From: Pocillopora verrucosa
Lineage: Eukaryota > Cnidaria > Anthozoa > Scleractinia > Pocilloporidae
Assembly (NCBI RefSeq): GCF_036669915.1
Contig: NC_089315.1
Coordinates: forward strand, 14,659,990-14,723,989
DNA length: 64,000 bases
Reading direction: 5' to 3'
Notes under the pieces: generated by a model
Seen by the model: only the letters and a program-made list of their open reading frames with translations
Database searches by the model: none
Told to the model about the DNA's origin: nothing
Made by a program: the position numbers and the translations under genes
Part shown: in pieces, positions 23,097 through 41,653 of the stretch
How the letters are laid out: each line of letters opens with the position of its first letter
Position numbering within the stretch: position 1 is the first letter of the stretch

Positions 23097-23490
23097 CTTT
23101 ATCAAAGTGTCAAACCGTGTAGCCTGGGAGAACCCATACTAATAAGGAGACGCATATTAGTATAAAATACAACACAGAATTATATAAAATACAGTACAGA
23201 ATTGAAAGACTAAGACGTCTACATTAAAATATGAGTATTAAGGTGAAAAAAAAGGTAAAAATGTCTTGTTGAGCAGAGGATACAACCCTTGCAGCCGGTT
23301 TCTATTAACTCAGCCAGATCTTTGCCACGAATGCGCCTTTTAAACTCATTAATTATTTTGGCTGATCTGTCATTCGATGACAGCTTCGCCCATAATTTAG
23401 GTCCTAAGTGTCGCAGTGAGTGCCTACCATAAGTTACAGAGTTATACCAAGGAGTGGTATCCATACTAGTTCTGTGCAATGATACAACAT
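23050..23490 (-). mobile_element. 3' fragment of a non-LTR retroelement, minus strand
   Basis: The minus-strand frame 23479-23219 reads YGRHSLRHLGPKLWAKLSS, then INEFKRRIRGKDLAELI and CKGCILC. This matches the C-terminal tail that follows reverse transcriptase in CR1-like LINEs (H-S-L-R...W..L, then a Cys-rich end). The roughly 120 bases after its stop lead into the TTA tail. It is 5' truncated and inserted in the plus-strand LINE fragment. Confidence 0.6.
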
Positions 23491-24178
23491 GATTATAACC
23501 ATGTCAAATACTGAAATTGGGCTCCTTCTGCAAAAAAATTGCCTGCCATTGAATGGTCAATTTACCTTTTTACTTTGTTTTAGGTTTATTGCACAGAAGC
23601 ACCATTCAAGATTTTCTGTGGAAATTTCATGAAATTATCTCAAATAGTTTTTGAACTACACATGTCGAGCTACTCGGGGTTCTATCAAAATGCACTTTGA
23701 CAGAAAAATGCATTTAAAAGTTGTACTTGGGTTTGAAAACTCTCTGTTGAATCTCTGAGCAGAGGAAGTGTCTTAAAATGCTCTAGCAGCATGAGTAACA
23801 CCCTCTGCTTGTTGGTTCTTGTCTTCTTTCTTCTTTCTTTGTCCCCTTAGGACCTTTCTCCTCTTTTTCCTTTCGTCGCTGTGTTTGTACTCAGCACCAC
23901 AAACACGATCCATGTCAAGGCGCCTACACCCCTCTCTTCTGTGTATTTTCCTGGGGAAATTTTGAGTGCTTTTAGAAGCAGTACGTAATACGCAATACGT
24001 CGTCGGCCCCTTACGGCCCTGCCGGGTAAGAGAATGGAGATCAATTCATTACAAATTAAGATGGACCGGGAACCTATGGCGTGTATTTTCGAACAAATAT
24101 CAATCAAAACAGATTGATTTTTCAAAGCGTCATTATATAAAATTTCTTTTTCGACAGTTGGAGCCAACAAACGTAAAG
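23491..24178. other. Region directly upstream of monooxygenase gene A
   Basis: No gene was recognised. A polypyrimidine tract ending TTTTCGACAG at 24146-24155 is a splice acceptor shared by all four monooxygenase copies, so an untranslated first exon should lie somewhere upstream. It could not be located. Confidence 0.45.
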
Positions 24179-27343
<3,165 letters not shown>

Positions 27344-28716
27344 AGTACTACTTGACTGGAAACAAATTAAGCGACTCTGAAGTGATTCTTGCACTGGTGT
27401 GGTTGTTAAAAGTGCCAAGGACTGTAGAACCATAGGGAAAAGATTATGTTGTAGTAAAAACACGTTTCATTCCTAAAACAGTTTTTGTTATCATGAATAT
27501 ACTAAGTTAGTAGGTGTGGGTACTGATATCAAATGTTTTGTTTGAGTAGCGTGCAAAGTCTTAATCTTTGTCTATATCCTCGTTTCAATATTACAGCCAC
27601 AAAACGGAGACAAAACAACTCTTAAGAATCTGTGTTAATGGATATTTCCCAGTTTCGAGCTTGAAGATTAAGGTTTGAGAAAAGTAGCATTAGATCTCCT
27701 ACTCTAGCCATTGAGACGTGGAGGTTAACTTTAAGAACAATTTTACGAGTTGATGCGACTTAAACAGTGTTCAAGAAAGTGCATTAAAACAAACCCAAAC
27801 CTTCAGTTTTCAGTTTTCCTCGAAGGGGGGTACGTTTCTAAACAATCTGTGGTAGTGCGTTGAAGGGGGGTGTTACAGAATAATTTGGTTTTATGACAGG
27901 CGGCCTGTAAAATGCCGAATCTCGACGAATCGAATCGAATCGAGCACCATGCCGAAAAGAATAAGATGCAAAAATTATTGCCGATCGGAATGGATCGATC
28001 GATTATTGCAATCGGAACCATGTGGTTACTCAATATTTGTCAGGCAAGATACAGTTTCGTAGTACTGCCTCAGCCTTCAGTTTCAATTTTCAGCAATCAT
28101 CAACAGTGCCTTTTAAGCAAAAGACAGACAGGACCAGGAATATCAAAGCACCCAGTGACAGAGTGCGATAATAAAGTAGAAATCCGCCCAGCTCAATTAC
28201 AATTAGCCATTTTTTGTCTCCCCTGCACCAATTTTTAGAAAATATTCGTCGGACTGTAATTTCTTACTCTCATTTCCAAATGTAATCAGTTTTGGGTTAG
28301 TAACATTTTCCAATCCTGAATTATTTCAGTGACGGTAGAACTTTTAGAATACTAGGTTGTGAAAATGGTAAGTGTAAATGGAAGATAAATTGAATGCATA
28401 ATATCCATCTCTACCGCGTTGTTATCACACAGCAAAGGTAGTGTGTGATTTCAAACAAAAATTACGAAAACCCCAGTTTTGGTTAAAACAACCTGCGATT
28501 GCTGATTATTAAAGGCATTTACAAAAATTTCAAAATTACGAGACAGAACCATTCGTCCTGTTGCTTAAGTTACAAAATCCGTCGCTATGTCCCTATAAAA
28601 ACATCAAAACTTCTCTCTCAAACAAATTAAGAGACGATGTATAAGCTCAACCATTTGAATTTTAAACTCAAAACTTGTAACTTCATGTCAGGCAAGGAAA
28701 GCTTCATTATTTGCAA
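27344..28716. other. Gene-free interval downstream of monooxygenase A
   Basis: No coding region is recognised. A small ATCGA-rich tract lies near 27922-27938 (AATCG units). No element ends were recognised. Confidence 0.4.
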
Positions 28717-29246
28717 CATGTGCTTTTCCTGAGTGTGCCGAACAGAGTGCTGGGCTTGAGGCAATATTACTTGACATGTGCGTTTCTGTATGTGTCGAAT
28801 ACGGTGCAAGACTTGTATTCAGCCTTACTTGAAATATACGTTTCTGTGTGTGCCGAATATAGTGCGAAACTTGAGGCAATCTTGCTTGACATATGCGTTT
28901 CTGTGCGTGCTGAATAGAGCGCGAGTGTTGTAGTCAATCTTACTTGACTTGTGCGTTTTGTGCGTCTTTGTGCGTGTCGAATAGAGTACGAGACTAGACG
29001 TCAGCCTTAACTAAGATGAGCATTTTGTGTGTGTGCCGAATAGAACACGAAACTTGTAGTCAATCGCACTCGACATGTGCGTTTTCTGTGCGTGCCGAAT
29101 AGAATACGAGACTTGAAGTCAATCTTGCTTAAATGTGCGTTTTGTGTGTTTCGAATAGAATACGAGTGTTACAGTCAATCTCACTCGACATGTACGTTTT
29201 TTGTGTGTGTTGAATACAGAGTGAGATCAGTAGTTAGTTCTACTGA
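28717..29246. repeat. Minisatellite, nine units of about 58 bp
   Basis: Nine head-to-tail units follow the pattern CATGTGCGTTT, TGTGTGCCGAATAGA, a variable middle, then CAATCTT and CTTGA. Units diverge in a few positions, and unit 5 carries a small internal expansion. Short open frames across it are by-products of the repeat. Confidence 0.9.
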
Positions 29247-30829
29247 CTGAAAGGTGTGGTGCGAGTTTTTCCTCAAATATCGAAACCAACTCTTTTGGAA
29301 GAGCAACTCCGATAAGCTCGGATATAGGGCAAACCAGGACTCTAAAGAAAGGGTTCTATGTTACTTGGAAAACGAAAAAAGGTGTGGTGTTGATTGCAAA
29401 TAGGCCCCAAACTTAGTGTTCATTACGTATTGTTAACCTGCGAAGAATTAAGTATGATCATCTTTCATTACGCAACGTTATGTAACTAGCAGCGAAAATA
29501 TATTCAGTTGTCCATGTTTCTTAGGTTAAATTAAGTTAGTTAGTAGTTGTGTATCTAACGAAAAATTTTTTATATCCTTTTTAAAACGTTGTTCTTTGCT
29601 TAAACACAACAAAGGAGCGGTAGGGATATGTGTGCGCCACCTCGAGAGAAATCGAACTTTCGGTTAAACTGATGATTTTCCTTTTGCATATATATTTTGG
29701 AGGTACTCACCGAGGAAGCGATAAAGTTCCTATTCATGGAACGGGAAAGTTGTGACTATGATATAGTTGTGGGTAAGGTGCAACGAAAGGAAGAGGCGTT
29801 TAACAATGAGCTGCTTCCAAAATTAAAACATCCATTTATGGCAGTTAAAAAAGGGAGAGGTAGATTCGAATATCATATCAAATGAATTCGAAGAGATTTG
29901 TCGAGACAACTCCTCGAACAATAAGATATGGTGATGTCCCTTGCCTGGCGATGGGACTTCTGAAGATATGGTCGCGGTGATGCTCGCAATAAAGCAGAAA
30001 ATTGATATCAAGAGATTATTGAGAAGCGCGCATGCACTCTTCTGGCATTCTGATAAGTTCTTACTCGTTTTGACAAAAAACGAGCAAGGAATGAAAGCAT
30101 GCAAACACTCGTCTGGCATCCTGATAAGTTCGTTTTGACAAAAAATGTGCGAAGAGGATCGCTTGCAAATAACTGACGGGATTCTTAATGTATCTAAACA
30201 GCTCAAGACAGTCCCATAAGGGGAAAGATATGAATTGTTGTTGCGTTGAAAAGTCATCAGAATCCCGATATCGCACGGTATTAAACAAAACGAAATCGTT
30301 GGCAGGGTTCTTTTAGGTTCGCAAGTACTTTCTTTATCGGCCATCACATTATTTACTACTCAAACATCTCTCAACTTTGGAGAATATTACAACGTTATCT
30401 TTTCCTAATATTTGTATTATCTCTCCCTTGGAAGCATATTTCAATTACACTACAAAGCCATTTGTCAAAGTAAATAACATTTTCATTATAAGACCTATTT
30501 GTTGTTCTTGTTCTGTTGGAAAAATTGTCGATACCTAAGTTCAAATAACGCTATTTGAGTAATGTTTTATGTGGTAAAACTAGAGATGGATAACTCGCAA
30601 AAAGTTCTTTTCAAGAAGGTAATTAATTATGGGCGGTCAGACAACAAGTGATGCGGTGTAGAAGTAAGGTGAGGTATTTTTATTGAGAATTTGACTTATT
30701 TTTTTTATTCCTAAGAGCGGTCGTAAATATTCCCATATAAACTCTTATAATTTCGCCATCACCCTTATTTCGGAAGATGATCGATCACCTCACAGCTGGA
30801 GCTTGGGCTGCCTGTGGTTTGGTTAAGAA
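29247..30829. other. Interval with weak unassigned open frame
   Basis: A 62-codon frame at 29697-29885 (MEVLTEEAIKFLFMERESCD...) has a protein-like composition but no family I recognise. It could be a decayed exon, since readable text continues past its stop (GDGTSEDMVAVMLAIKQ near 29946). A diverged direct repeat (TCTGGCAT, CTGATAAGTTC, GTTTTGACAAAAAA) lies at about 30027-30150. Confidence 0.35.
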
Positions 30830-32590
30830 GATACCAGGAATCACGAAAACACAAAAACCCCAGTCCAACCCAACTTCAGATCACGTTTAGCTGACTCTCA
30901 GTCAATTAAATTTGTAATCTTAAAGATTTAATATTTGGCAAGTAAATTTTCTCTTCTTATTATCCGTAATAATCACATAATGATGGTCATAGGACTGCAT
31001 CCAATCCGTCTCTGTTAATTGGATTACCTTAAACTTCATATGTAAGTTTCCTGAGCAATCTTCTATTTGTTTCAGAGTGTAACATAAGTGATAAGTACTG
31101 TTAGCGATCCTAAGATTTTTAATGAGGTAACTATAGGAGAGGATTTAAATGTAAGTTAAAGCAAAACCTAAGCTTAGGATAAAGGGGATTTCTTCTAACA
31201 TGCACGCCCGTTTCGATGCAGACAGTAGTCGAATAATCATTTAAAAACAAAAACTTTTAATCAAAATAATTCGTTGTTTACTTGCGATGAATTCGTCAGG
31301 TGGCGATCATGAGTTTTTTTCTTGAGCTTAGTGACATTATAACCGCCATGTTAATGTGCATTTAATCAGAAAAATTCGTTGTTTACGTGCGATGAATTCG
31401 TCTGGTGGTGATCATGAGTTTTTCCTTGAGCTTAGTGACATTAAAACTGCCCCTAGAGAGGCAGCATCCGCAGGATTTTATCAACAATGTTCCAAATAAT
31501 GCTTAGGACTGCTACATGCTCCCTTCTTTGATTATAAACCACTTGTCGTAAATCCAACAAGACGAAGGCCTGTTACAAGTTGATCGCACGCTGAATGCCG
31601 GCCGCAAGCCTGCATTACTTCCCCTTCCCATCCGCGTGCTGGTGTCAGCCGGTTTTTTTTTGCTTTTTTTGTTTGTTTTTCTTTTTGTTTTTTGTTTTCT
31701 TTTCTTTTCTTTTCCATTCGCTCCAGGGTCGATAAGACCATCGAAATAAGAAAATCCCCAAGTGTTATTTATGTGAGACAGGATTACTTCGTACCCGCAC
31801 TTTGTACACTAGGACACAATAGGGGCCAGCTACCTTTTCAAAATCTGGTTCCAATCTTGGTTTAATTACGTCACGTGTTTGACCCTCTCAGGATATATCG
31901 ACATCTTAATTTACGTTATTGTCTGAGATGTGTGCGATCGTCAATAGTTTCACGAAAACCCTAATTGTAAAAAGAACTGTCGAAATTATTTTGTTTTCAA
32001 ACTACGTTTGAAAATGACAAAAAGAATGGAAAGAAAAATCGCTCATGGGACGAATGCGTGACATTTATTGAGGATATCGTGACAACGTGATGCAAATCAC
32101 GTTCAAGATTTATTTGCATTTGGCTCTCTAAGAGTGAATCCGTCTGATTTAAAGACGTAACGCGCATTACTCAAAAGGTCTAGAAAATTATTTAGCGATC
32201 GTTTTACTTAAAACTGGAGCTTTGTCTTAAAGTTACAGTGGTATTTATCGCAGATTACTGAGTTGCTCACTGATAAGCCAGAACGACCTCTCCTTGATTG
32301 CAGTCAACTGTAGCAAGGTATGTAATTTTATTTTCAATTGTGATAACAATGATTCTCAAGTCGGCCATGAAACTTAAACCTATATATGCGCAGTGCCCAC
32401 GGCCAAAGCCCTGAGGCTACAATATCAACGTTTTTTTTTGTTTTTTGGCTTTGGGCGTTAGTTATTGGTCTCGAATGTATTCTTTTTTTGTTTTTTGACG
32501 ATGCAATGATGTGTTACCGACCGAAAGAGCATCAGCCAACTCAAGGATTAAGCTCACTAGGCAAACTTTCAAGAGCCAATATAATATAAC
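30830..32590 (+). repeat. Old segmental duplication, copy 2
   Basis: Shorter partner of 18870-22065, in the same orientation about 11 kb away and lying between monooxygenases A and B as copy 1 lies before A. Its right end keeps CAAACTTTCAAGAGCCAATAT and then diverges. Confidence 0.6.
31259..31452. repeat. Tandem direct duplication of about 100 bp
   Basis: 31259-31352 and 31362-31452 share ATTCGTTGTTTAC, GCGATGAATTCGTC and CTTGAGCTTAGTGACATTA with few differences. No coding meaning is seen. Confidence 0.8.
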
Positions 32591-33104
32591 CATGCTTGTC
32601 ATAAGTCGCAAGATGCGTTTGAAATCTCAGCAATTCGTTACGTCGAAACGTCGAAGCATGCATTGTTTATAGTAGAAGGAAATTGTTTGGAACGAGGCCA
32701 CATGCGCTGAATATAAGAAATATAACGAAAAGTAACTGATAAATTTGATCATTCCGTCTTCTTTAAGGAACCGAAAGTTAAGATGATGTGATGATAAATT
32801 TTCCGCATTCATTTAACTTTTAAGTTAACGGACAAAAGGAACTCGCAGAAGCCGAATTTACCAATGAATTTACACTCCTCAGTTTGATAAATGCGCAACA
32901 GCACGATTATTAGACACCGATAAATATTTCTCAAACGAAGTGACTTAAGTGTTAGAAATAACTCTCACACCGAGATTCAACCCACAGACGATCTACCTCA
33001 CCTGAATTCCGGTCATTTTATTAACGCTAAATTCGAGTTTATGTTTCCCCTAATCATGGAAGTGATAATTTGGTTTTAAATGAAACCATATCCCCTTGCC
33101 AGTT

Positions 33105-33300
33105 TTTTTAACCTACTTCTCTCTACCTCCCTGCTTGAAAATGCTGTGATATTGCTAGGAGGATAAAATTAGCTTTTTGTCACTCCTGGGAGTGAAAAAG
33201 GATTTTTAAACTTACTTTTCATTACCTTCTGCTCTAAAATGTTTTGGTATTGTTAAGAGAAATTAGGCTTTGGTCACTCCTGGGGTGAAAAGGGTTATTC
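33105..33300 (+). repeat. Two tandem copies of a roughly 95-bp MITE-B-like end
   Basis: Two units each carry a TACCT(T/C)C start, a TGTGATATTG or TTTGGTATTG block and an end of the form GTCACTCCTGGGRGTGAAAA. That end matches the right terminus of the family-B TTAA MITEs. Confidence 0.5.
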
Positions 33301-35159
33301 AGTCAAAAAGTTTGCTACAAAAATTACTATGAACTGTAATAACATTGCCCTTGAAGAGCTACTGACGGAATGAATTGCACTTGCACTGTAATGGAACTAA
33401 AAATACTCTTTGAAATAATTTTGGTCAACTGAATGTAACCCTTGCTTAAGTGTTAGCCTTGTTTACTCGTTGCATGTTGTTACGTCTAGTCGGAGCATCT
33501 CGTAAAGACGGATAAAGCAACATACGACAGCTGAGTTTTACACGGCGTTGTATGACCCTTGTATGGTTCCTTGTGCTTTTAAATTTAAGTCCCTTACTAA
33601 ACATAAGCATCATACGGACAAAAATTGGCCAAATATTGAAGACTTACTTTACCACTTTCTAGACATAAATCTGCTACTTTTTTAGAGTCAACTATTTCAA
33701 AAATGCCAAAAAGGGAAAAACAAATGGAATATGGAACGCGTCATTCGTCACAATATCCACAAAATCAGTCAATCAATACTTGTACGGCTTCCTCCTAAAC
33801 CTTCAACAGGCGCTAACGGAATGAGTGAGTGCTACTAATAAAGTGCTAATGTACTTTCACCACCATGAACTACACCGCAGAGGGCTGCAATAACCATTGC
33901 AGTGGGTATTTCGGTGCCTCTGAAAGAGTCTTAATAAGGTTTAACCGAAAGCCATCGGACAGTGGAAAATCAAACCGGCGTCAAGCGTCAAATAGGATAA
34001 ATTTACCATAAATAATCCAAAAAGAAGCTTATTATAAGCCATTAAAGGTCCTTCAAATCACACTATTTTGGCCGCTTGCCACGAACACGATCTTGTGGAA
34101 TCTTCATACTGTTAAGGTTATCTCGAGGTTTACAAACATATTCTCTTTACAGTTATATTTATTAATATTTGCCCTTGAGGTTACAGTTTTAAAATATCAA
34201 CATTCAACTGAATAATCAAATATTAAAAATAGCTTACCACGGTAACGTTGATAATTTGTTTCCGGCCACGCAACGCCGTGCAATTTCCGCCATCCGACAA
34301 AATCAAAACTAAAGCAAGAACTGAAGCCGTTGTTAGCTCTTTTCATAAAAGTGGATAAAAAAACAACTGACCGATACAGGAAACGAGCCTCTATCGGACC
34401 TATAGAGGAAAACCACATACACCTTTGGGAGATTTCGCCAAGATAGATTGATTCCATAGTATCAGCGACTCGATTTTAAATTCTGGCTCGGTTCATTTGA
34501 GCTCCAGATGTGCCGGATAGTGAATCTACTGAAAGTTAAAACGGACAATTACAGTCTAACAACCCAACAATAACTCGAGTTGGAGCGGCACTACGGCTTT
34601 TTTTCGGAGACAGAGAGAGTGAGTTATACGGTGAGAAGTGTTCTAAGATGTTGACTTCTGTAAATATGCTACTGAATGTCCATTTTAAGTATTTATTGGT
34701 GGAACGAAGAGCTCGCGGTATGAGCTTAAAAAATTGCAGTGTAATACCCAAACCGTTTTAGTTTTAAAATTTTTTTTTATTCAGCGAGGAAGTGCAAAGC
34801 GAGCGCTTTGTGTCCACTACCAGTAGTTTCCCGCAGCACTTATTTCTTTCACGCACAACTCAGCAGCATTAGACGCTCGAACGAAGTTTGAAGAGAGGGG
34901 GCCTGGGGTGGCAACAGTTATTTCGTAGCTGGTCGGGGAAAGGTCTGGGACATCCTTTCTAGACAATTCAAACATGCTCTATTTTCTTACGGCATATTTG
35001 GGAAAGCTTATGTCACTTTCAAGCAATATGAAAGCCAATTCCATCTAGATTTGCATTGTCTTATAAACTGATAGCAACAGTGGTGCCATGGCTTTAGACT
35101 GCGTAATTATTTGCGTCTTTTACAGGCGAACAAAGAAAAGCACAAGGCAAGCGCGTGAC

Positions 35160-35280
35160 TAGCCTACGTGTAACCGTACCCTCTCTCGCTTACGTTTCAC
35201 CTTGAGGGGGAGGGTAAGACTACACGTTCGCGCTCGCCTGGTCCTTGCCTCCGTTTAACGAAAAAATCGCCTGCAGGCTA
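35160..35280. mobile_element. Possible short hAT-type MITE relic
   Basis: It begins TAGCCTACG and ends CTGCAGGCTA, the kind of ends seen in the better-supported element at 38651. No matching target duplication was found, so this is weak. Confidence 0.3.
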
Positions 35281-36964
35281 CCACTCTTTCTACGGGCCTA
35301 CCAATGATCGATTATTGCAAAAATTTCAAGAGGTAACCTCACTTCGTTAGGTCTGAGTATTGTTCATAATGCACATTAAAGGAAGAAAATACTTATTGTT
35401 GATTTAAAAACACAATAACCGTCAGCCGGCTAAGACGCTGAATTGAACTGTCAGCCGTCAAAGTCGCCGAAAAAAAACGTCACCCGTCACCGCTTTCTTT
35501 AAGTCGTCTGCGTGTTTTGCTTTAAAAATACCAACTTAGACAAAGCCTGATACGAAAATAATGTTTGCGCGAGACAGAACAATGCCCCGAAGGAAATAAC
35601 TTGTCTTGTAACTCTGTGTTTTTGAGACTGACTTTATCAGAAAAAGCCAAGAAAAAATTTAAGCGGACACAATTATCAAACCTAATAATCCAGTGAAAAG
35701 AGAAGCGTCATAGGGCAGCCAACTTGATATGCAAGAGAGTTTGCATTTGTGCAAATAACTTGATGTTCTTAAACGAAACATGCTACGACCCAGTATTGTT
35801 CAAGGCGCAAACTTCGGGTCAAACAGTTGACAGAGGTTACTATTGTTCTGACTAAGACGACGCTTTATGTTAAAAATATTGCGAAATTAAGAAACAGAAA
35901 TCCAAACATAACCTTATTCGTAAGCTGACACTTGTCAAATGCTATAAAAAGATTATCACAAGGGGGTGAGTAGCTTCTACGGGAGAAGAAGAAAACAACA
36001 GTAATTAGTTAGTGATAAACATATGAAAAAAGACATCCAGAATTTGAAGTTCCTTTTCTGAATATCGTCTAGATTGTCACAGAAGCAAACAAACATACTC
36101 AGAATGTTAATTTTAATTTTTTTCTAAAACTTTATCACTCCAAAGAATTCTAAGGACTTGACCCTAAAGGCACAACGTAACAATTTCCCCACCCCCATCA
36201 ACTGCTAGCAAAGTAAATTAATAGGAGTATCTATTCTCAAATATCCCTCTTTTCGGCGACAGTCACAACTGGCGCGGGTAGGTGTTGTCCTCGAGCAGTT
36301 CTGAATTGGAACTATCAGAAATTTTGTTGGGTAAGTTTCCACCTAAACGTTCCTAGGAATATCAATTTTGACCAGCTCACGAGAGTATAAAGTGAGAGTA
36401 CCGATTACAGGTTCACGGCCTACATGAGCCACCTGCACTTACCACTTGCCTAACTCATGCGTACTACGAGAACTATTAGTAAGATTTTATTTCATGCGGA
36501 TTCGAGTTAACTGAGTTATTTGAGAGACGATGACTTTCCTTTCCTCTTGGAATGCGAAGCTAAAGAATGTTCTTTTTTTTAAACACAATCAGATATCTTC
36601 ATTTGTCTGGCACCCTAAAGCTATGCGGGTTACTTCGTGCAATGAAAACTCTACGGCCTCCAACAGAAACCTCTTAGTTCCAGTTAATGAAGTGTGTCGT
36701 TCACTTGCGTAATAGGAAGTTCAAGCTGTCAGGGCGGCGACGCCTGTGAAAACATCGCTTAAAAATTGAAGTTTTGTTTCTCCTGCATGTGTATTTTACG
36801 AGTGTTCGATTTGTTTACTGTCTATAATGGCGCCAGATCTCCCCTGCAGCCCAACACGGGAATGCGGCTCAGAGTTCAAAAAAGTGAATAATTTGTTTTT
36901 GTGGTTCTCGTTCTAAGAATGCGCAAATTTAGGCGATTTCATCCTTTTCTTTTCAATAGGGCGT

Positions 36965-38650
36965 CCTGGGAATGTGAAGAGTCTTAAAACGCACTCGTTA
37001 AGCTACTGTTTAGTTCATAGAAAATTTCATTTCGCCGCCTTTTCGTCGCCGTGTCCGTCGTAGTCCTCTTAAAGTCTCTAATAGCAACCTGCGAACGACG
37101 AAACAATTCAGTTCCAAAAGTTGTGTAAGGAATAAGAAGCGAGAGATTGGAGATACGATAAGCGGCACTAGGTAACATTACATTGCAACAGTAGAAAAAT
37201 TTTTCAGAATATTGGTGAGTTTTCAAGAGGAATACTGCATTCGTGGTCAGTTCTACCGAAGTGAAAATTGTCGATCAGTAAGGGGTGCGAAGCAATCGAG
37301 ATTTGTTGTGCCGGAGACACAACACTATTGCCAGACTTGAGCACATCTTACTGTTTATTTTTTCTTTCTGAAAATTACTGCCACCAAGAAACCTAACACC
37401 CTGCATGAACTGCAAAGCTCATCATACTGAACGCAAGGACACTCACGTAAACTTAACATCTTGAAATAGCGAGTCGTTTCCCTAGCAATAATATAGTGCT
37501 TGCACTGACTTTTAAAAGCTCTTCAGAAACACACAAATGCAACTAGATTTTCTGTTTCTGTTTAAACCAAACTGACATGTAAAACGACACGGATGTTTAT
37601 GGTAGAATAACACCGAAAGCTTCTTTAAAGACAATGATTCCACTCGATTTTTGTCGCTTTTCTTTTGATGTATTTTTATCCATTTATTATTTCTTGTTGA
37701 AATGTAATATTTCGATTGTTGTCGGCCCTGGCGTGACTAAATCTTCGTCGCGACACATCCTAGGCCTGTTTTGACATAAACGTCAGCTTTTCCAGAGTCT
37801 CCTTCAGATTCTCTGATAACACTGATGTCCATCAGTGTGAAAACAATAAGGCTGCTTTTGTGGAAAAAACTGAATTTACAATATACCCCAGCAAATTGAG
37901 ATGATTTTGTTTTTTTCCCGTTGTATGGCCAAACCGTCAGTGTTTCTTAGGTCAACTCAGGAGTTTGCGTAATTATTAAACTGAAAAGAAAACAATGTTC
38001 TGCAAATACAAGTCATGTTGATTTAAAAACAACCCACTCTACAAACATAGCAAGGGTCGGTCGGTGAATGGTCAAGATCTGAAGTTTCTCGTTTCTGTCA
38101 TTAAAGTTAAAAATAAAGCAATTCAGAGAGTTAGAAATGACCTGTGAATGAATGCGTTGACATTGGAATTATGAAGTAAAGTCGTTATCTTTTCGCGTTG
38201 CAATGTCCGTTTTGTCAATACTTCCTCATTTTGAACACTGAGAATTTATCAACCCGCCTTTTCTATAAGACCTCCACTCCCGCTTGGACTCGGAATACTT
38301 AAGAAAAGATGTCCTTTAGAGTAGTCTCTTCTAAATTTAAAATTTGTAATTTTTTTTTTCGTGCACTTTGCTTTTAAATTACCAAGTTTCTGAGATTCTC
38401 TAAAAGATCATCCTCTCGTGTGAGACTGCAGTACAGCCAAAGACATCCAGTTAAGCCTTTCTTTCTTCTTTTCATTTTTCAAAAAACCAAAAGCAACTTG
38501 GAAAATGCAAGTAAAGAAACGATCCTCTCAATGAGCTGTAATTAAAGAAACTGCAGGAAAGAATCCTAAAGAAAATTCAGGCTTCGCTGGGATTCTTACC
38601 AAGATACTAACTGGGCGTGTCACCACCAACTGAGTTACAAAGCGACATGT
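36965..38650 (+). repeat. Upstream part of the tandem monooxygenase unit, copy B
   Basis: This matches about 44570-47020 before copy C and about 55230-55825 before copy D. Shared text includes CACTCGTTAAGC-type starts, AGACTTGAGCACATC, CCTAACACCCTGCATGAACTG, CACACAA, GGATGTTT and GGCCAAACCGTCAGTGTTTC. No gene is seen in it; it is probably promoter or untranslated sequence duplicated with the genes. Confidence 0.65.
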
Positions 38651-38844
38651 TAGCCTGCAGTGCAGGCGTTTTATCCTCCCCCACCCCTACCCCTCTCCTT
38701 ACTTTTGACCGTCGACAGCCCCCTTGGTACAAATTTCTTTCTCTCCCCAGCCTTCCGTTGCCATTAAAATCAAAGATGGCGGCCATAAGTTTCGTTAAGA
38801 AGACACTGAACACTCGCCAAAATTACGCCTGCTCTGCAGGCTAA
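38651..38844. mobile_element. hAT-type MITE just upstream of monooxygenase B
   Basis: The 194-bp insert has inverted ends TAGCCTGCAGTGCAGGCG and CGCCTGCTCTGCAGGCTA. It is flanked by CGACATGT and CCAAATGT, each one change from CCACATGT, which is present once at the same place before C (near 47452) and D (near 57440). An 8-bp target duplication indicates the hAT superfamily. Confidence 0.8.
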
Positions 38845-39007
38845 CCAAATGTAGAAAGTAAAGCAAATTTTAGTGAGAACTTCTTTCTCAGAGAGAGATC
38901 TGCTCACAATTAAATCAAATTAATTCATAGTTTAATTTTGATCATTTTTGAAGATACCACTAATGCTATATATTTTTTTTCGACAGTTTGAACCGATAAA
39001 CATAAAG

Positions 39008-41627
<2,620 letters not shown>

Positions 41628-41647
41628 AATACTACTGGCTGGACACA

Positions 41648-41653
41648 AATAAA
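41648..41653 (+). promoter_or_regulatory. Poly(A) signal of monooxygenase B
   Basis: AATAAA 20 bases past the stop codon, conserved at the same place in C (50207-50212) and D (60229-60234). In A the aligned text is AATTAA. Confidence 0.7.

Larger units (their letters stand above)
32591..36960. other. Gene-free interval between monooxygenases A and B
   Basis: No domain-bearing frame was found on either strand. Identified pieces are a tandem pair of MITE-B-like ends (33105-33300) and a short element with TAGCCT...AGGCTA ends (35160-35280). The rest is unassigned AT-rich sequence. Confidence 0.4.

Noticed and set aside
28717..29246. CRISPR-like array
   Set aside because: Units are about 58 bp with gradual divergence over their whole length, not short identical repeats with unique spacers, and the genome is eukaryotic.
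29697..29885. A 62-codon frame as a real gene
   Set aside because: There is no family match, no clear splice sites and no second copy; it is left as unassigned text within the interval entry.
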